This document shows positions 29,467 through 38,953 of a stretch of 64,000 nt of DNA, in pieces (the first letter of the stretch is position 1; each line of letters opens with the position of its first letter). Both the position numbers and the translations under genes were made by a program. The DNA is from Gluconacetobacter diazotrophicus PA1 5 (GTDB lineage Bacteria > Pseudomonadota > Alphaproteobacteria > Acetobacterales > Acetobacteraceae). The notes under the pieces are model-generated. The model ran no database searches, was not told the DNA's origin, and was given only the letters and a program-made list of their open reading frames with translations. The DNA lies in NCBI RefSeq assembly GCF_000067045.1, contig NC_010125.1, positions 2,718,001-2,782,000 of the forward strand, written 5' to 3'.

Positions 29467-30491
29467 GCCTTCTGCGGGTCGAGCACGCGTCGCGCCGCTT
29501 CGCCGGCCATACCGCGCTTCAGGATATCGATTTCGAGGTCCATCCCGGCGAGATTCTGGGCGTCATCGGCCGGTCGGGCGCGGGCAAGACGACATTGCTG
29601 CGCTGCCTGAGCGGCCTGGAACGGCCGGACAGCGGCCGGATCGTGATCGAAGGCGAGGACATCACCGCCCTGCCGGAAAGCCGGCTGGTGCAGGTCCGGC
29701 GGCGCATCGGGCTGGTGTTCCAGCATTTCAACCTGCTGCAGTCCCGGACCGTCGCCGGCAACGTCGCGCTGCCGCTGGAAATCGCGGGCGTGCCGAAAGC
29801 CGCACGCGCGGCGCGGGTGGCGGAACTGATCGAACTGGTCGGGCTGTCCGGGCACAAACGGAAACGGCCCAGCCAGTTGTCGGGCGGCCAGAAACAGCGC
29901 GTGGGCATTGCCCGGGCCCTGGCCGCGCAGCCGGCGCTGCTGTTGTGCGACGAGGCCACATCGGCGCTGGACCCCGAAACGACCGTCTCGATTCTCGACC
30001 TCCTCCTCGACATCAACCGGCGGCTCGGGCTGACCATCATCCTGATCACGCATGAGATGGAGGTCATCCGTCGCATCGCCCGGCGCGTCCTGGTCCTGGA
30101 CCAGGGCCGGATCGTCGAGGACGGCCCGACCGCCGCGCTGCTGGGCGGCGCGACCCGCCACCCAGTCACGCGCGCCTTCCTGTCCGAAGGCCGGCCCCGC
30201 GTTCCGGACGATGTGATGGACGCCCTGCGCGACGCGCCATCCCAGGGCGCCCATCCGGTCCTGCACGTCGTCCTGGACGCGCCGGCAGGCCAGACGCCCC
30301 TTCTGTCCACGCTGGGCCGCCGCTTCGGACTGGACGTGACGGTCGTGCAGGCAACGGTCGGCGACATCTCGGGCCGTGCCGGCGCCGAATTCGTCCTGCG
30401 CCTGTCGGACCAGTCCGCCGAGGCGCTCGATTTCATCCGGCAGGCCAGCCAGTCCATGGAGGTGATCGGGTATGTCCCGGCTGATCGTTGA
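29457..30491 (+). CDS. metN: Methionine ABC transporter ATP-binding protein
   Basis: This 344-residue ATPase has Walker A GRSGAGKTT, Q-loop region VFQHFNLLQSRTV, signature LSGGQKQRVGIARAL, Walker B LLLCDEATSALD and switch histidine LITHEM. A C-terminal NIL domain (roughly residues 265-340) is present; in the family this domain senses methionine and inhibits transport. The start at 29457 or an ATG at 29463 both overlap the metQ end. Confidence 0.93.
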   Translation: MGMSLLRVEHASRRFAGHTALQDIDFEVHPGEILGVIGRSGAGKTTLLRCLSGLERPDSGRIVIEGEDITALPESRLVQVRRRIGLVFQHFNLLQSRTVAGNVALPLEIAGVPKAARAARVAELIELVGLSGHKRKRPSQLSGGQKQRVGIARALAAQPALLLCDEATSALDPETTVSILDLLLDINRRLGLTIILITHEMEVIRRIARRVLVLDQGRIVEDGPTAALLGGATRHPVTRAFLSEGRPRVPDDVMDALRDAPSQGAHPVLHVVLDAPAGQTPLLSTLGRRFGLDVTVVQATVGDISGRAGAEFVLRLSDQSAEALDFIRQASQSMEVIGYVPADR

Positions 30492-31119
30492 TCTGGTCCT
30501 GCGCGCGACGGTCGAGACGCTGGACATGGTGCTGGCATCGGGCCTGATCGCGGTCATCGGCGGCCTGCCGCTGGCGGTCCTGCTGGTCGCGACCGCACCG
30601 GGCGGCTTGTATCCGCTGCCGGCACTCTCGCGTATCCTCGGCCTGGGTATCGACGCGGTCCGGGCCGTGCCCTTCATGATCCTGCTGGTGCTGCTGATTC
30701 CGCTGACGCGTCTGGTCGCCGGGACCACCCTGGGCACCGGGGCCGCGATCGTGCCGCTGGCGATCGCCGCCGTGCCCTATTTCGCCCGCATCGCCGAGGT
30801 TTCGCTGCGCGAGGTCGATCGCGGCCTGGTCGATGCGGTGCGCGCGATGGGCGGCACGCGCTGGATGGTCGTCCGCTACGTCCTGCTGCCGGAGGCCCTG
30901 CCCGGCCTGATCTCGGGCTTCACCGTCACGCTGGTCACACTCGTCGGCGCCTCGGCCATGGCGGGCGTCATCGGTGCCGGCGGGCTGGGCGACCTGGCGA
31001 TCCGCTACGGCTACCAGCGATTCAACACCCAGGTGATGCTGTCGGTCGTGGCCGTGCTGATCGTCATGGTCACCATCATCCAGTTGATCGGAAACCTCGC
31101 GGCGCGACGGCTCCGCTAG
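30472..31119 (+). CDS. metI: Methionine ABC transporter permease
   Basis: This 215-residue permease with five membrane segments belongs to the MetI family: RAVPFMILLVLLIPLTRLV, the EAA loop VDAVRAMGGTRWMVVRYVLLPEALPGL, and GAGGLGDLAIRYGYQRFNTQVM. It overlaps the end of metN by 20 bp and is the last gene of the operon that starts at 26821. Confidence 0.93.
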   Translation: MSRLIVDLVLRATVETLDMVLASGLIAVIGGLPLAVLLVATAPGGLYPLPALSRILGLGIDAVRAVPFMILLVLLIPLTRLVAGTTLGTGAAIVPLAIAAVPYFARIAEVSLREVDRGLVDAVRAMGGTRWMVVRYVLLPEALPGLISGFTVTLVTLVGASAMAGVIGAGGLGDLAIRYGYQRFNTQVMLSVVAVLIVMVTIIQLIGNLAARRLR

Positions 31120-31128
31120 AGCCAAAAA

Positions 31129-31152
31129 CAGGGCCTGAGCCGTCAGCCCCTG
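31129..31152. terminator. Hairpin between convergent metI and fucI
   Basis: CAGGGCCTGA (31129-31138) pairs with TCAGCCCCTG (31143-31152), with one mismatch and a GCCG loop. It covers the fucI stop codon and lies 10 bp past metI, so it could serve both convergent operons. There is an A run on the metI side (T run for the minus strand). Confidence 0.5.
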
Positions 31153-32915
31153 CGCCCGTATAGCGGGCCGAGGGCGGCGCAGGCGCGATAGTCCTGTCCT
31201 TCCTTGTCGGAACCGAACGCCCCCCAGAGGCTGGGGCGATCGATCGCCGCTTCGTCCAGGTTGTGCATGCACACCGGAATCCTCAGCATGGCGGCGAGCG
31301 CCACGAAGTCCGCGCCCACGTGCCCGTGCGCGAGCACGGCATGGTTCGCCCCCCATGACGCCATGACGGAATAGACGTCGCGGAACGCGCCATGCCCCGT
31401 CAGCCGCGGCACGAACCAGGTCGTCGGCCAGCTCGGGTCCGTGCGGGCTTCCAGGGCCGCATGCACGGCAGGCGGCAGGTCCACGCTCCAGCCTTCCGCG
31501 ATCTGCAGCACCGGACCGATTCCGGCGACCAGGTTCAGCCGCACCATGGTGAAGGCCACGCCACCCCGTGTCACGAAATGGCTGGAAAAGCCGCCGCCCC
31601 GGAAATATTCCTCCAGTCCCGGGCACCAGTCCGTCGCGGCCAGCAGGGCGGAGATATCGTCCTCGTCCACCTGCCAGTGCGGCTTGATCGTGGGCGCACC
31701 CTGCGCGTCGCGCACGGCGCAGGACCCGTCCAGCGCGGCCGCGCCCGAGTTGATCAGATGCAGGATTCCACCCGCGCTTTTGCCTTCCAGCCGGTGTCCC
31801 GTCACCCGCTGCACCGCCTCGGGCGACCAGAACGTGCGCACATCGGCGAAAATCTGGGCCTTGCCGCTCATCAGCAGGCCGAACAGCATGGTCGCCCCGT
31901 TCAGGCAATCATTCTCGGTCGCCAGGATACTGGGTGCGCGCGCGCCGCTCCAGTCGAACGAGCTGTTCAGCAATGCCTCCGCGACATCGGCGTTCGGATA
32001 CTGGTCGGTCCAGTGACGCTGCCCCTGGAAACCCGCCGCGATCGCGTCATAGCCCAGCGCCTCTTCCGCCCACCCCATTGCCGCCAGACGCGCGTTGCCG
32101 TGCATCATGTCGCGAATGCACAGGGTCATCGCCAGGCTTTCCGACAGGATTTCGCGTTTCCCGGCCGCGTCACGCGGACGGGCGTTGCGCTCGATGCCGA
32201 AACGGAACCGCGCGTCCGCCCAGGCCTGGGCGGTCTCCAGTTCCGCCGTGTCGTAGATTTTCCTGTCGAGCCGGCGCCGCAATTCCGTCATGTCCACGGC
32301 CTGCACGCGCATGTCCAGCCACGACCGGAAAAAGGCGTGATCGACGATCGACCCCGCTATTCCCATCGACACGCCGCCGATCGACAGGTAGGTGCGCCCG
32401 CGCATCGTGGCGACCGCAAGCCCCGCGCGGGCAAACCGCAGCAGTTTTTCCCGCACGTCGGGCGGGATCGCCTCGTCGCCGGAATCCTGGACATCCCGTC
32501 CATAGATGGAAAAGGCGGGCAGCCCCTTCTGGTTATGGGCCGCCAGCGCCGCCGCCAGATAGACCGCGCCCGGCCGTTCCGTGCCGTTGAAGCCCCAGAT
32601 CGCCTTCTGGCGTTCCGGCACCATGTCGATGGTCTCCGCCCCGTAACACCAGCACGGAGTCACCGAAATCGACAGTCCGACATGCGCGGACGCGAATTTC
32701 TCTTCGCACGCCGCGGCTTCGGCGTATCCCGCGATGCAGGTGTCGGCGATCACGCACTCCACGGCCTCGCCCCCGGCATGACGCAATTCCGAGGTCAGGA
32801 ACGCGGCCGTGCGGTGGGCCATCGCCATCGTGACGTCTTCAAGCGATTCGCGAATGCCGCCGCGCCGCCCGTCGATGATCGGGCGGATGCCGATTTTCGG
32901 AAAAGATCTGTTCAT
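31143..32915 (-). CDS. fucI: L-fucose isomerase (L-fucose / D-arabinose isomerase)
   Basis: This 590-residue enzyme converts L-fucose to L-fuculose, and D-arabinose to D-ribulose, with a manganese ion. The family start [20 protein letters not shown] is clear. So are [33 protein letters not shown] and the active-site block [15 protein letters not shown]. The ATG at 32915 follows a GGGAGG site, so the longer frame from 32972 was not used. It is the last gene of a LacI-linked ABC operon. No L-fuculokinase or aldolase is nearby. The product could be D-ribulose for the kinase at 8320. Confidence 0.92.
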   Translation of the reverse strand: MNRSFPKIGIRPIIDGRRGGIRESLEDVTMAMAHRTAAFLTSELRHAGGEAVECVIADTCIAGYAEAAACEEKFASAHVGLSISVTPCWCYGAETIDMVPERQKAIWGFNGTERPGAVYLAAALAAHNQKGLPAFSIYGRDVQDSGDEAIPPDVREKLLRFARAGLAVATMRGRTYLSIGGVSMGIAGSIVDHAFFRSWLDMRVQAVDMTELRRRLDRKIYDTAELETAQAWADARFRFGIERNARPRDAAGKREILSESLAMTLCIRDMMHGNARLAAMGWAEEALGYDAIAAGFQGQRHWTDQYPNADVAEALLNSSFDWSGARAPSILATENDCLNGATMLFGLLMSGKAQIFADVRTFWSPEAVQRVTGHRLEGKSAGGILHLINSGAAALDGSCAVRDAQGAPTIKPHWQVDEDDISALLAATDWCPGLEEYFRGGGFSSHFVTRGGVAFTMVRLNLVAGIGPVLQIAEGWSVDLPPAVHAALEARTDPSWPTTWFVPRLTGHGAFRDVYSVMASWGANHAVLAHGHVGADFVALAAMLRIPVCMHNLDEAAIDRPSLWGAFGSDKEGQDYRACAALGPLYGRRG

Positions 32916-32928
32916 GACATCCTCCCGA

Positions 32929-33873
32929 TCAATACAGAACCTGCTTGGCTTCCGGCGAATCCAGGTTCGCACTGGTCACGAAGACCACGCCCGTGTTGAC
33001 ATATTTGGTGGGCTTCGCCCCCGTCAGGACGCCGATCGCCGTCTCGACCCCCTTCGCGCCCATCGCGTAGGACCCTTGCACGGCAAGCAACTGGAACGTG
33101 CCGCTCCTGACGAACCCCTGTTCGTCCTCGTTTCCATCAAAGGCGATGGCGTAGAGCTTTCCGCTTTTTCCCGCCTGCTGGATCGCACGGCCCACGCCCA
33201 CCGCCGTCATCTCGTTGGCGGCGAAAATACCCTTCAGATCGGGGTTCGAGGCCAGCACGTCGGTCGTCTGGTTCATGGCCAGGGCCATCTGGGACTGCGA
33301 ATAGAAGGGACCGACGATCTGGATATGCGAATGTTCGGCGATATATTTCCTGAATCCGCCGACCCGGCCGATTTCAGACCCCACACCCGGCACATACGAC
33401 ATGATCGCGACCTTGCCGGTCTGTCCGACATGATCGACCATTTCCTTGCCCAGCGCCTCGCCCGCCGCCTCGTTGTCGGTCGCGAGGAAGGACTGGTAAT
33501 ATTTGGCACCCGAATCAGAAATCATGCTGTCGATCAGCACGACGGGAATATGCGCCTCCCACGCCTTGCGGATGGAGGGCACCAGAGCATCCGGATCGGA
33601 CGGGGCCAGCACGATGGCCGCGACCTTCTGCGTCACGGCGTCGGCGACCATGTTGACCTGGTCCGCGACCGCGGATTCGGACGTCGGTCCCTGAAAGGTC
33701 ATCGTATAGTTCTCTACCTTCGCAACGGCGTCGGCGGCGCCCTTTCGGACGTTCTGCCAGTAGTTGGAATTGGCGGTCTTGACGATGACCGCGATCCCGC
33801 GATCCGCCGCATGGGCCTGCCCCACGGCAACGGCGGCGCACAGCATTGTCGCCGCGCATAAAAGACGTCTCAT
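32929..33873 (-). CDS. Sugar ABC transporter binding protein (fucose locus)
   Basis: This 314-residue Peripla_BP_4 receptor has a Sec signal ([22 protein letters not shown]). The mature start is [21 protein letters not shown], followed by [39 protein letters not shown] and [23 protein letters not shown]. It likely binds L-fucose or D-arabinose given its place 13 bp before fucI. It lies 66 bp after the permease. Confidence 0.88.
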   Translation of the reverse strand: MRRLLCAATMLCAAVAVGQAHAADRGIAVIVKTANSNYWQNVRKGAADAVAKVENYTMTFQGPTSESAVADQVNMVADAVTQKVAAIVLAPSDPDALVPSIRKAWEAHIPVVLIDSMISDSGAKYYQSFLATDNEAAGEALGKEMVDHVGQTGKVAIMSYVPGVGSEIGRVGGFRKYIAEHSHIQIVGPFYSQSQMALAMNQTTDVLASNPDLKGIFAANEMTAVGVGRAIQQAGKSGKLYAIAFDGNEDEQGFVRSGTFQLLAVQGSYAMGAKGVETAIGVLTGAKPTKYVNTGVVFVTSANLDSPEAKQVLY

Positions 33874-33939
33874 GTTCGATTCCTGTTTTCTTCTTGTTAT
33901 CGGTCGCCGAGCCACGGAGCAGCATACGGCCCGTATCAT

Positions 33940-34989
33940 TCACCGCTTCATTCGCATCTGATCGATCCAGACCGTCCCGATGATGACCAGTCCGATGACG
34001 ATCTGCTGGATGAAGTAGGAAACGCCGTTCATGTTCAGGCCATTGCGAAGGATGCCGATCACGAACGCGCCGATCATGGTACCGGAAATCGTCCCGACCC
34101 CACCCATCAGGGACGTACCGCCGATCACGGCGCTGGCGATCGCATCCATTTCGGCCGCGATGCCTTCATTCGGCTGCGCGGTCACCAGGCGTGACATCAG
34201 GACACATCCGGCCAGCCCGGCCAGCAGCCCCGACATGCCATAGGCCACCATCTTGACCCGCGCCACGTTGACGCCGGAAAGCCGCGCGGCCTCGCTGCTG
34301 GACCCCACGGCATAGGCATGCCGTCCGATCGGCATCCGGCCGAGCATGATGGCCACGACCACGGCGAGCACGACCATCAGGATGACGGGATAGGGAATCC
34401 CCACGAACACCACGTTCGGAAACCCGTCGCTGCCGTCGCGAACGATCCGGAACAGGGCGCCGTTTCCCAGCACCCCGAACGCATCCCCCAGCCCGGAAAC
34501 CGGCCGTGCCCCGGTGATCTGCAACGCCACGCCGCGCGCGACCATCATCATGCCAAGCGTCGCGATGAACGGCGGCAGCTTCATCCATGTGATGATGATC
34601 CCGTTGATGGCGCCGCACGCGCCGCCGGTCAGGATTCCGATGGCGAAACCCAGGGGAACCGGAACCCCGGCCTTCACCGCGAGCGCCGCGACCACGCCGG
34701 ACAGGGCAAGCACCGACCCCACGGACAGGTCGATGCCGCCGGTAATGATCACGCAGGTGGCGCCGATCCCCAGATAGGCGATCTGCGTGGTCTGCAGCGC
34801 GACGGTCAGCCCGTTATCTACCGAAAAGAACGCGCGCGACGTGAGGGCGAAAATCACGATCATCACGACCAGGCTGCCCAGGGCCGCGAATTTCTGGATC
34901 AGGTCCTTCTGTCGGTCGGACAACCGGCGCGCGGGTATAAGGGGCGGACGCCCTTCATGCTGCGGAACTGTTTTTGATGCCTGAAGCAT
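33940..34989 (-). CDS. Sugar ABC transporter permease, RbsC type (fucose locus)
   Basis: This 349-residue permease shows CVIITGGIDLSVGSVLALSG, MKLPPFIATLGMMMVARGV, YAVGSSSEAARLSGVNVARV and GGTSLMGGVGTISGTMIGAF. It forms the membrane channel for the binding protein at 32929. Its start overlaps the ATPase end by 35 bp, suggesting coupled translation. The first 30 residues are a hydrophilic cytoplasmic tail. Confidence 0.9.
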   Translation of the reverse strand: MLQASKTVPQHEGRPPLIPARRLSDRQKDLIQKFAALGSLVVMIVIFALTSRAFFSVDNGLTVALQTTQIAYLGIGATCVIITGGIDLSVGSVLALSGVVAALAVKAGVPVPLGFAIGILTGGACGAINGIIITWMKLPPFIATLGMMMVARGVALQITGARPVSGLGDAFGVLGNGALFRIVRDGSDGFPNVVFVGIPYPVILMVVLAVVVAIMLGRMPIGRHAYAVGSSSEAARLSGVNVARVKMVAYGMSGLLAGLAGCVLMSRLVTAQPNEGIAAEMDAIASAVIGGTSLMGGVGTISGTMIGAFVIGILRNGLNMNGVSYFIQQIVIGLVIIGTVWIDQMRMKR

Positions 34990-36499
34990 AGGACATGATC
35001 TCTTCTTGATTGGTTGTTTTCGTGTCCAGGACGCCTGTTATGCTTCCCTCGTGAAACACCACGACCCGATCCGTCAGGCCCAGGATCTCCGGCAGTTCCG
35101 AGGAAATCACGACGATGCCGATTCCGCGCGCGGCCAGCGCGTCGATCAGCTTGTAGATGGCAAACTTCGCGCCGACATCGATACCGCGCGTCGGCTCGTC
35201 GAAGAACAGGATGCGCGATTCCCGGTACAGCCACTTGCCGATGACCACCTTCTGCTGGTTCCCGCCCGACAGCAGGCGTACCGGCTGCGAAACCGACGGC
35301 GTCCGGATATCGAGCGAGGCGACCGACTGGCGCGCGACTTCCCGTTCCCGATCGGCCCGGATAAGGCCGAACGCATTGGACACATCGTGGATATGCGCAA
35401 GCGTGATATTATGCGCGACCGACATGCCGATCGCCAGGCCGTCGAACTTCCTGTCCTCGGACAGATAGGCGATGCCGTGGGCGATCGCGTCGATCGGCGA
35501 CCTGATGTCCAGCCGCCTGCCGTCCAGGATGATGTCACCCGCCTGCGCGGGCTCCGCACCGAAGATCGTGCGCGCGACCTCGGTCCGGCCGGCGCCCATC
35601 AGGCCGGCAAAGCCGAGAATTTCTCCACGCCGCAATGAAAAGCTGACGTCGCGAAAGGCCGGAAGACGCGTCAGGCCACGGACATCCAGCAGGATCTGAT
35701 CATCGGGGACCGAAATCCGTTCGGGAAATTTGTCGCGCAGATCGCGCCCAATCTTTAGCCGCACGATCTCGTCGATGCTGATCGCCTCGAAAGGCTGAGT
35801 CTTGACATATTTTCCGGCCGGGAATATGGCGACGCGACCGACGATATGACGGAATTCGTCAAGACGGGGGGAAATATAGACGATGCCGACGCCCTGGCGC
35901 TTCAGTTCGTTCATCACGCGGAACAACTGCGTCGTCTCGGCCTCGGTCAGGGACGAGGTGGGCTCGTCCATGATCAGCACATCGGCGTCCAGCGACAGGG
36001 CCTTGGCGATTTCCACCATCTGCTGCCGCGCGACCGACAGGGATTTGACCTGCGCGTCCGGTTCGATATCGACGCCGAGCCTGTCAAGGATTCCGCGCGC
36101 CTGCGCGGCCATCTTTGCCCGATCGACAAAGGGCCCGCGCCGGGGTTCGCGGGCGAGAAAGATGTTTTCGGCCACGGTCAGGTCGGGAACCAGGTTCAGT
36201 TCCTGATGGATCATGGCGATCCCGGCATCCTGCGCGTCCTGGATCGAGCCGAAGCGGCAGGGTTGGCCCCGGAAATACAGCGTTCCCTCATCCGGAATGT
36301 ACAGGCCGGACAGGATCTTCATCAATGTCGATTTGCCGGCGCCGTTTTCACCGCAGAGCGCATGCACCTCGCCCGCGCGCAGATGAAAATTCACGCCGTC
36401 CAGCGCCAGCACACCCGGGAACCGCTTGGTGATCCCTGTTGCGACCAGCAGGTCCGGCACATCCGGCGCGTCGTCGGCGCTGCCTTGGTTGTCTGTCAT
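34955..36499 (-). CDS. Sugar ABC transporter ATP-binding protein, RbsA type (fucose locus)
   Basis: This 514-residue double ATPase has a first domain with Walker [10 protein letters not shown] and signature LSVARQQMVEIAKAL. The second domain has the degenerate Walker A GLMGAGRTE and signature [23 protein letters not shown] site lies just upstream of the ATG at 36499. It is the first gene of the operon ATPase, permease, binding protein, fucI and is divergent from the lacI-type gene at 36647. Confidence 0.92.
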   Translation of the reverse strand: MTDNQGSADDAPDVPDLLVATGITKRFPGVLALDGVNFHLRAGEVHALCGENGAGKSTLMKILSGLYIPDEGTLYFRGQPCRFGSIQDAQDAGIAMIHQELNLVPDLTVAENIFLAREPRRGPFVDRAKMAAQARGILDRLGVDIEPDAQVKSLSVARQQMVEIAKALSLDADVLIMDEPTSSLTEAETTQLFRVMNELKRQGVGIVYISPRLDEFRHIVGRVAIFPAGKYVKTQPFEAISIDEIVRLKIGRDLRDKFPERISVPDDQILLDVRGLTRLPAFRDVSFSLRRGEILGFAGLMGAGRTEVARTIFGAEPAQAGDIILDGRRLDIRSPIDAIAHGIAYLSEDRKFDGLAIGMSVAHNITLAHIHDVSNAFGLIRADREREVARQSVASLDIRTPSVSQPVRLLSGGNQQKVVIGKWLYRESRILFFDEPTRGIDVGAKFAIYKLIDALAARGIGIVVISSELPEILGLTDRVVVFHEGSITGVLDTKTTNQEEIMSYASGIKNSSAA

Positions 36500-36548
36500 A
36501 GCCCTCTCCAGGCCCAGCGACTTCGCTTGATTATTTTCTGTGGTCTTT

Positions 36549-36566
36549 TGCTAAGTCGTGTTAGCA
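36549..36566. promoter_or_regulatory. Candidate LacI operator
   Basis: The inverted repeat TGCTAA-GTCGTG-TTAGCA lies in the 147-bp region between the ATPase and the LacI-type regulator. Overlapping it at 36556-36574 are further related half-sites (GTGTTAGCACAC and CTATTAGCGTG). Its position fits repression of both divergent promoters. Confidence 0.5.
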
Positions 36567-36646
36567 CACTATTAGCGTGTATCGTTCCGTGCAAGGACGA
36601 TATCGGCCGCCCTGTGCATCTTCGCAAAACTGTGACGAAAGAACCG

Positions 36647-37687
36647 ATGAAACCCGCCGTTCCCGCCATGGACCGACCCGACAGCGACCCGCCATCCATC
36701 GCGCAGGTGGCCAAGGCCACCAACTGCTCGGTCACCACGGTCCGGCTCGTCCTGAACGGACAGGCTGGAAAATACCGGATCAGCGCCGCCACGCAGAAGA
36801 TCGTTCGCGATTATGTCGATCTGCATGGGTATTGCCTCAACCATGCGGCGCGAAGCCTCAAGCTGCGCCGGACCGATACGATCGGCCTGGTCGTGCCGGA
36901 GATCGCCAATCCGTTCTTTGCCGGGCTGATGGCCTGCCTGGAACGATTGTGCGCGGCCCGCGGACTGGTGCTGCTGACCGCGTCGTCCGGCGAAATGCCG
37001 GCGCAGGAGGACCGCGCGATCAGGGAACTGGGCACCCGTGGGATCGATGCCCTGATCGTCGTACCATGCCAGGCGCCCCGCTACGGGCGCCTTCTTGGCG
37101 GCGCGAAGGACATTCCGGTGGTCCTGCTCGATCGCGCCTATACGGGCGCCCCCTATACCGTCATCGCCAGCGACAATTTCGGCGAATGCGTTGCCCTGAC
37201 CGATGCGATCCTCGATGCCGGGGAGCAGCCGCATTTCATCTGCGCGAATGAACGCCTGCCGAGCATCGGCGATAGAATCGCGGGATTCGGCGCGGCATGC
37301 CGGAAACGACGCATCCGGAACTGGCGCGCCCGGGTCCATTGCGCGGATCAGGACAGCATCCACAGCGCGGGAACGATCGTCGACGCGCTGCTGGCGCAGG
37401 GCGGCCCACCCCGTGCCCTGATCTGCTCCTCCCTCCTGATGCTGCAAGGGACCATGGAGCGCCTGAAGCTCCGTCTCGGGCAGTTGCCGCCGGATATCAC
37501 CTTCGGAACATTCGACGATCATTTCATGCTCGATTTTCTGCCGAACCACACATTTGCCATTCGCCAGGACGCGGACATGCTGGCCGCACTGGCGCTGGAC
37601 TATCTCGATCAGCATCCGACCGGACCCGACGGTCCCGGCCGTGTGCTTGCCCCCTGCACGTTCGTTCAACGCCCCGCGAGGCGATAG
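36647..37687 (+). CDS. LacI-family transcriptional regulator
   Basis: This 346-residue repressor has a LacI headpiece slightly shifted inward (SIAQVAKATNCSVTTVRLVLNGQAGKYRISAATQKIV). The linker (LNHAARSLKLRRTDTIGLVVPEIANPFF) and the sugar-sensing core follow. It probably responds to L-fucose or D-arabinose and controls the divergent transporter-fucI operon. The start could be the ATG at 36647, a GTG at 36632 or an ATG at 36668. Its last 22 bp overlap the end of the convergent lactonase gene. Confidence 0.88.
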   Translation: MKPAVPAMDRPDSDPPSIAQVAKATNCSVTTVRLVLNGQAGKYRISAATQKIVRDYVDLHGYCLNHAARSLKLRRTDTIGLVVPEIANPFFAGLMACLERLCAARGLVLLTASSGEMPAQEDRAIRELGTRGIDALIVVPCQAPRYGRLLGGAKDIPVVLLDRAYTGAPYTVIASDNFGECVALTDAILDAGEQPHFICANERLPSIGDRIAGFGAACRKRRIRNWRARVHCADQDSIHSAGTIVDALLAQGGPPRALICSSLLMLQGTMERLKLRLGQLPPDITFGTFDDHFMLDFLPNHTFAIRQDADMLAALALDYLDQHPTGPDGPGRVLAPCTFVQRPARR

Positions 37688-38493
37688 GCCCGGGCGGCCG
37701 TCCCGCCTTCGATCGCGGCGCGTGCCTCGCCTCCGACCGAGGCCAGAAGCGCGTCGCTTGCGTCACGCCACGCGTCATAGCCGCCTGCCATCTCGACCAC
37801 GGGCCAGTCGCTTCCCCACATCACCCGTCGCGGCCCGAAGCACGCCAGGACATGGTCGATCACGGGACGCAGGGTTTCGACGCTCCAGTCATCGCCCGCC
37901 TCCGTCACCAGTCCGGACAGCTTGCAATTCATGGCGGGATGGTCGGACAGGTCGAGGATATGGTCTTTCCACTGCGCAAGGTCACCGTTGCGCAGCGGCG
38001 GCTTTCCGGCATGGTCCAGGACCATCGTCAGGCCCGGATGCCGTTCGGCCAGCACGCGCATGGCATTCATGTGGCGCGCCGTCACCAGCAGGTCGAGCAC
38101 AAGCCCGGCCTCGGTCATCGCATACAGGGCCGGCTGGACCGCGTCCCCGAGAATCCAGTCCGTATCGCCGATATCCTGCAGCATCGGACGCAGGCCGACG
38201 ATCAGCGGCATCGCGGCCAGACGCGCCACCGTCGCGGGGGCGTGCACGTCATCAAGCGGCGCCCAGCCGACGACGCCCCGCACCAGGCCCGGATGGGCCC
38301 GCGCCTGGTCGAGCATGAAGCCCGTATCGATCTCGCTCGCCGCCGCCTGCACCAGGATGATGCCGTCGGCGGCATCGCGCCCCGGACGCGGCATGTCGAG
38401 GTCGAAATCGCGGTCGATCATCGAATGGGGCGGCAGCCAGCCATAGATGCCCGACGCCCGGCGCCAGACGTGACGATGCGCGTCGATCTTCAT
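37666..38493 (-). CDS. Amidohydrolase, L-fucono-1,5-lactonase type
   Basis: This 275-residue metal hydrolase of the amidohydrolase superfamily opens sugar lactones. It shows the HxH metal motif at the start (MKIDAHRHVWR), a later histidine in LDHAGKPP, and the metal aspartate in MWGSDWPVVEM. In this operon it should convert L-fucono-1,5-lactone to L-fuconate. The ATG at 38493 overlaps the fucU stop by 4 bp. It is the last gene of the six-gene oxidative fucose operon. Confidence 0.88.
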   Translation of the reverse strand: MKIDAHRHVWRRASGIYGWLPPHSMIDRDFDLDMPRPGRDAADGIILVQAAASEIDTGFMLDQARAHPGLVRGVVGWAPLDDVHAPATVARLAAMPLIVGLRPMLQDIGDTDWILGDAVQPALYAMTEAGLVLDLLVTARHMNAMRVLAERHPGLTMVLDHAGKPPLRNGDLAQWKDHILDLSDHPAMNCKLSGLVTEAGDDWSVETLRPVIDHVLACFGPRRVMWGSDWPVVEMAGGYDAWRDASDALLASVGGEARAAIEGGTAARAYRLAGR

Positions 38494-38927
38494 CCCGGAT
38501 GATCCGCGAAGATGACCCCCTTGGCGAGGATCACGTTCCCATAGGGACGCCCTTCCCCGGTCTGGATCACGGCGAAGCAATGCGCGGTTTCTTCGTAAAA
38601 CGCGTAACGCTCGATTCTGCGCGATGCCGCGTGGCCATGTGCGCGCAGCGTCGCGTCGATGTCCGCCACCGCTTCGGGCACGGCGTCCGGGTCGCCGACC
38701 TGCTGCATCGAGACGGCCGGATCATCGACGAAGCCATCCAGCGGCAACAGCTTCAATATGGCGTCCAGCACGGGCGGGACCGGGATCGCGGGCAGGCGGT
38801 TCAGCCTGCGGGCGATCCGCTCGGCCGGGAAGTTCGCATCGACGATCGCGACGCGGTCGCCATGTCCCATCGCCGCCAGCGCATACAGCACATCCGGCGT
38901 CAGCAGGGACGAAATACCGATCAGCAT
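38490..38927 (-). CDS. fucU: L-fucose mutarotase, FucU/RbsD family
   Basis: This 145-residue protein interconverts sugar anomers so that the right form enters catabolism. Family features: MLIGISSLLTPDVLYALAAMGHGD, IVDANFPAERIA, and the C-terminal RYAFYEETAHCFAVIQTGE, followed by YGNVILAKGVI. A strong AAAGGAGG site sets the ATG at 38927. It lies 26 bp after the L-fucose dehydrogenase gene. Confidence 0.93.
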   Translation of the reverse strand: MLIGISSLLTPDVLYALAAMGHGDRVAIVDANFPAERIARRLNRLPAIPVPPVLDAILKLLPLDGFVDDPAVSMQQVGDPDAVPEAVADIDATLRAHGHAASRRIERYAFYEETAHCFAVIQTGEGRPYGNVILAKGVIFADHPG

Positions 38928-38953
38928 GCAGCCTCCTTTACCCGGGCGCGCGG

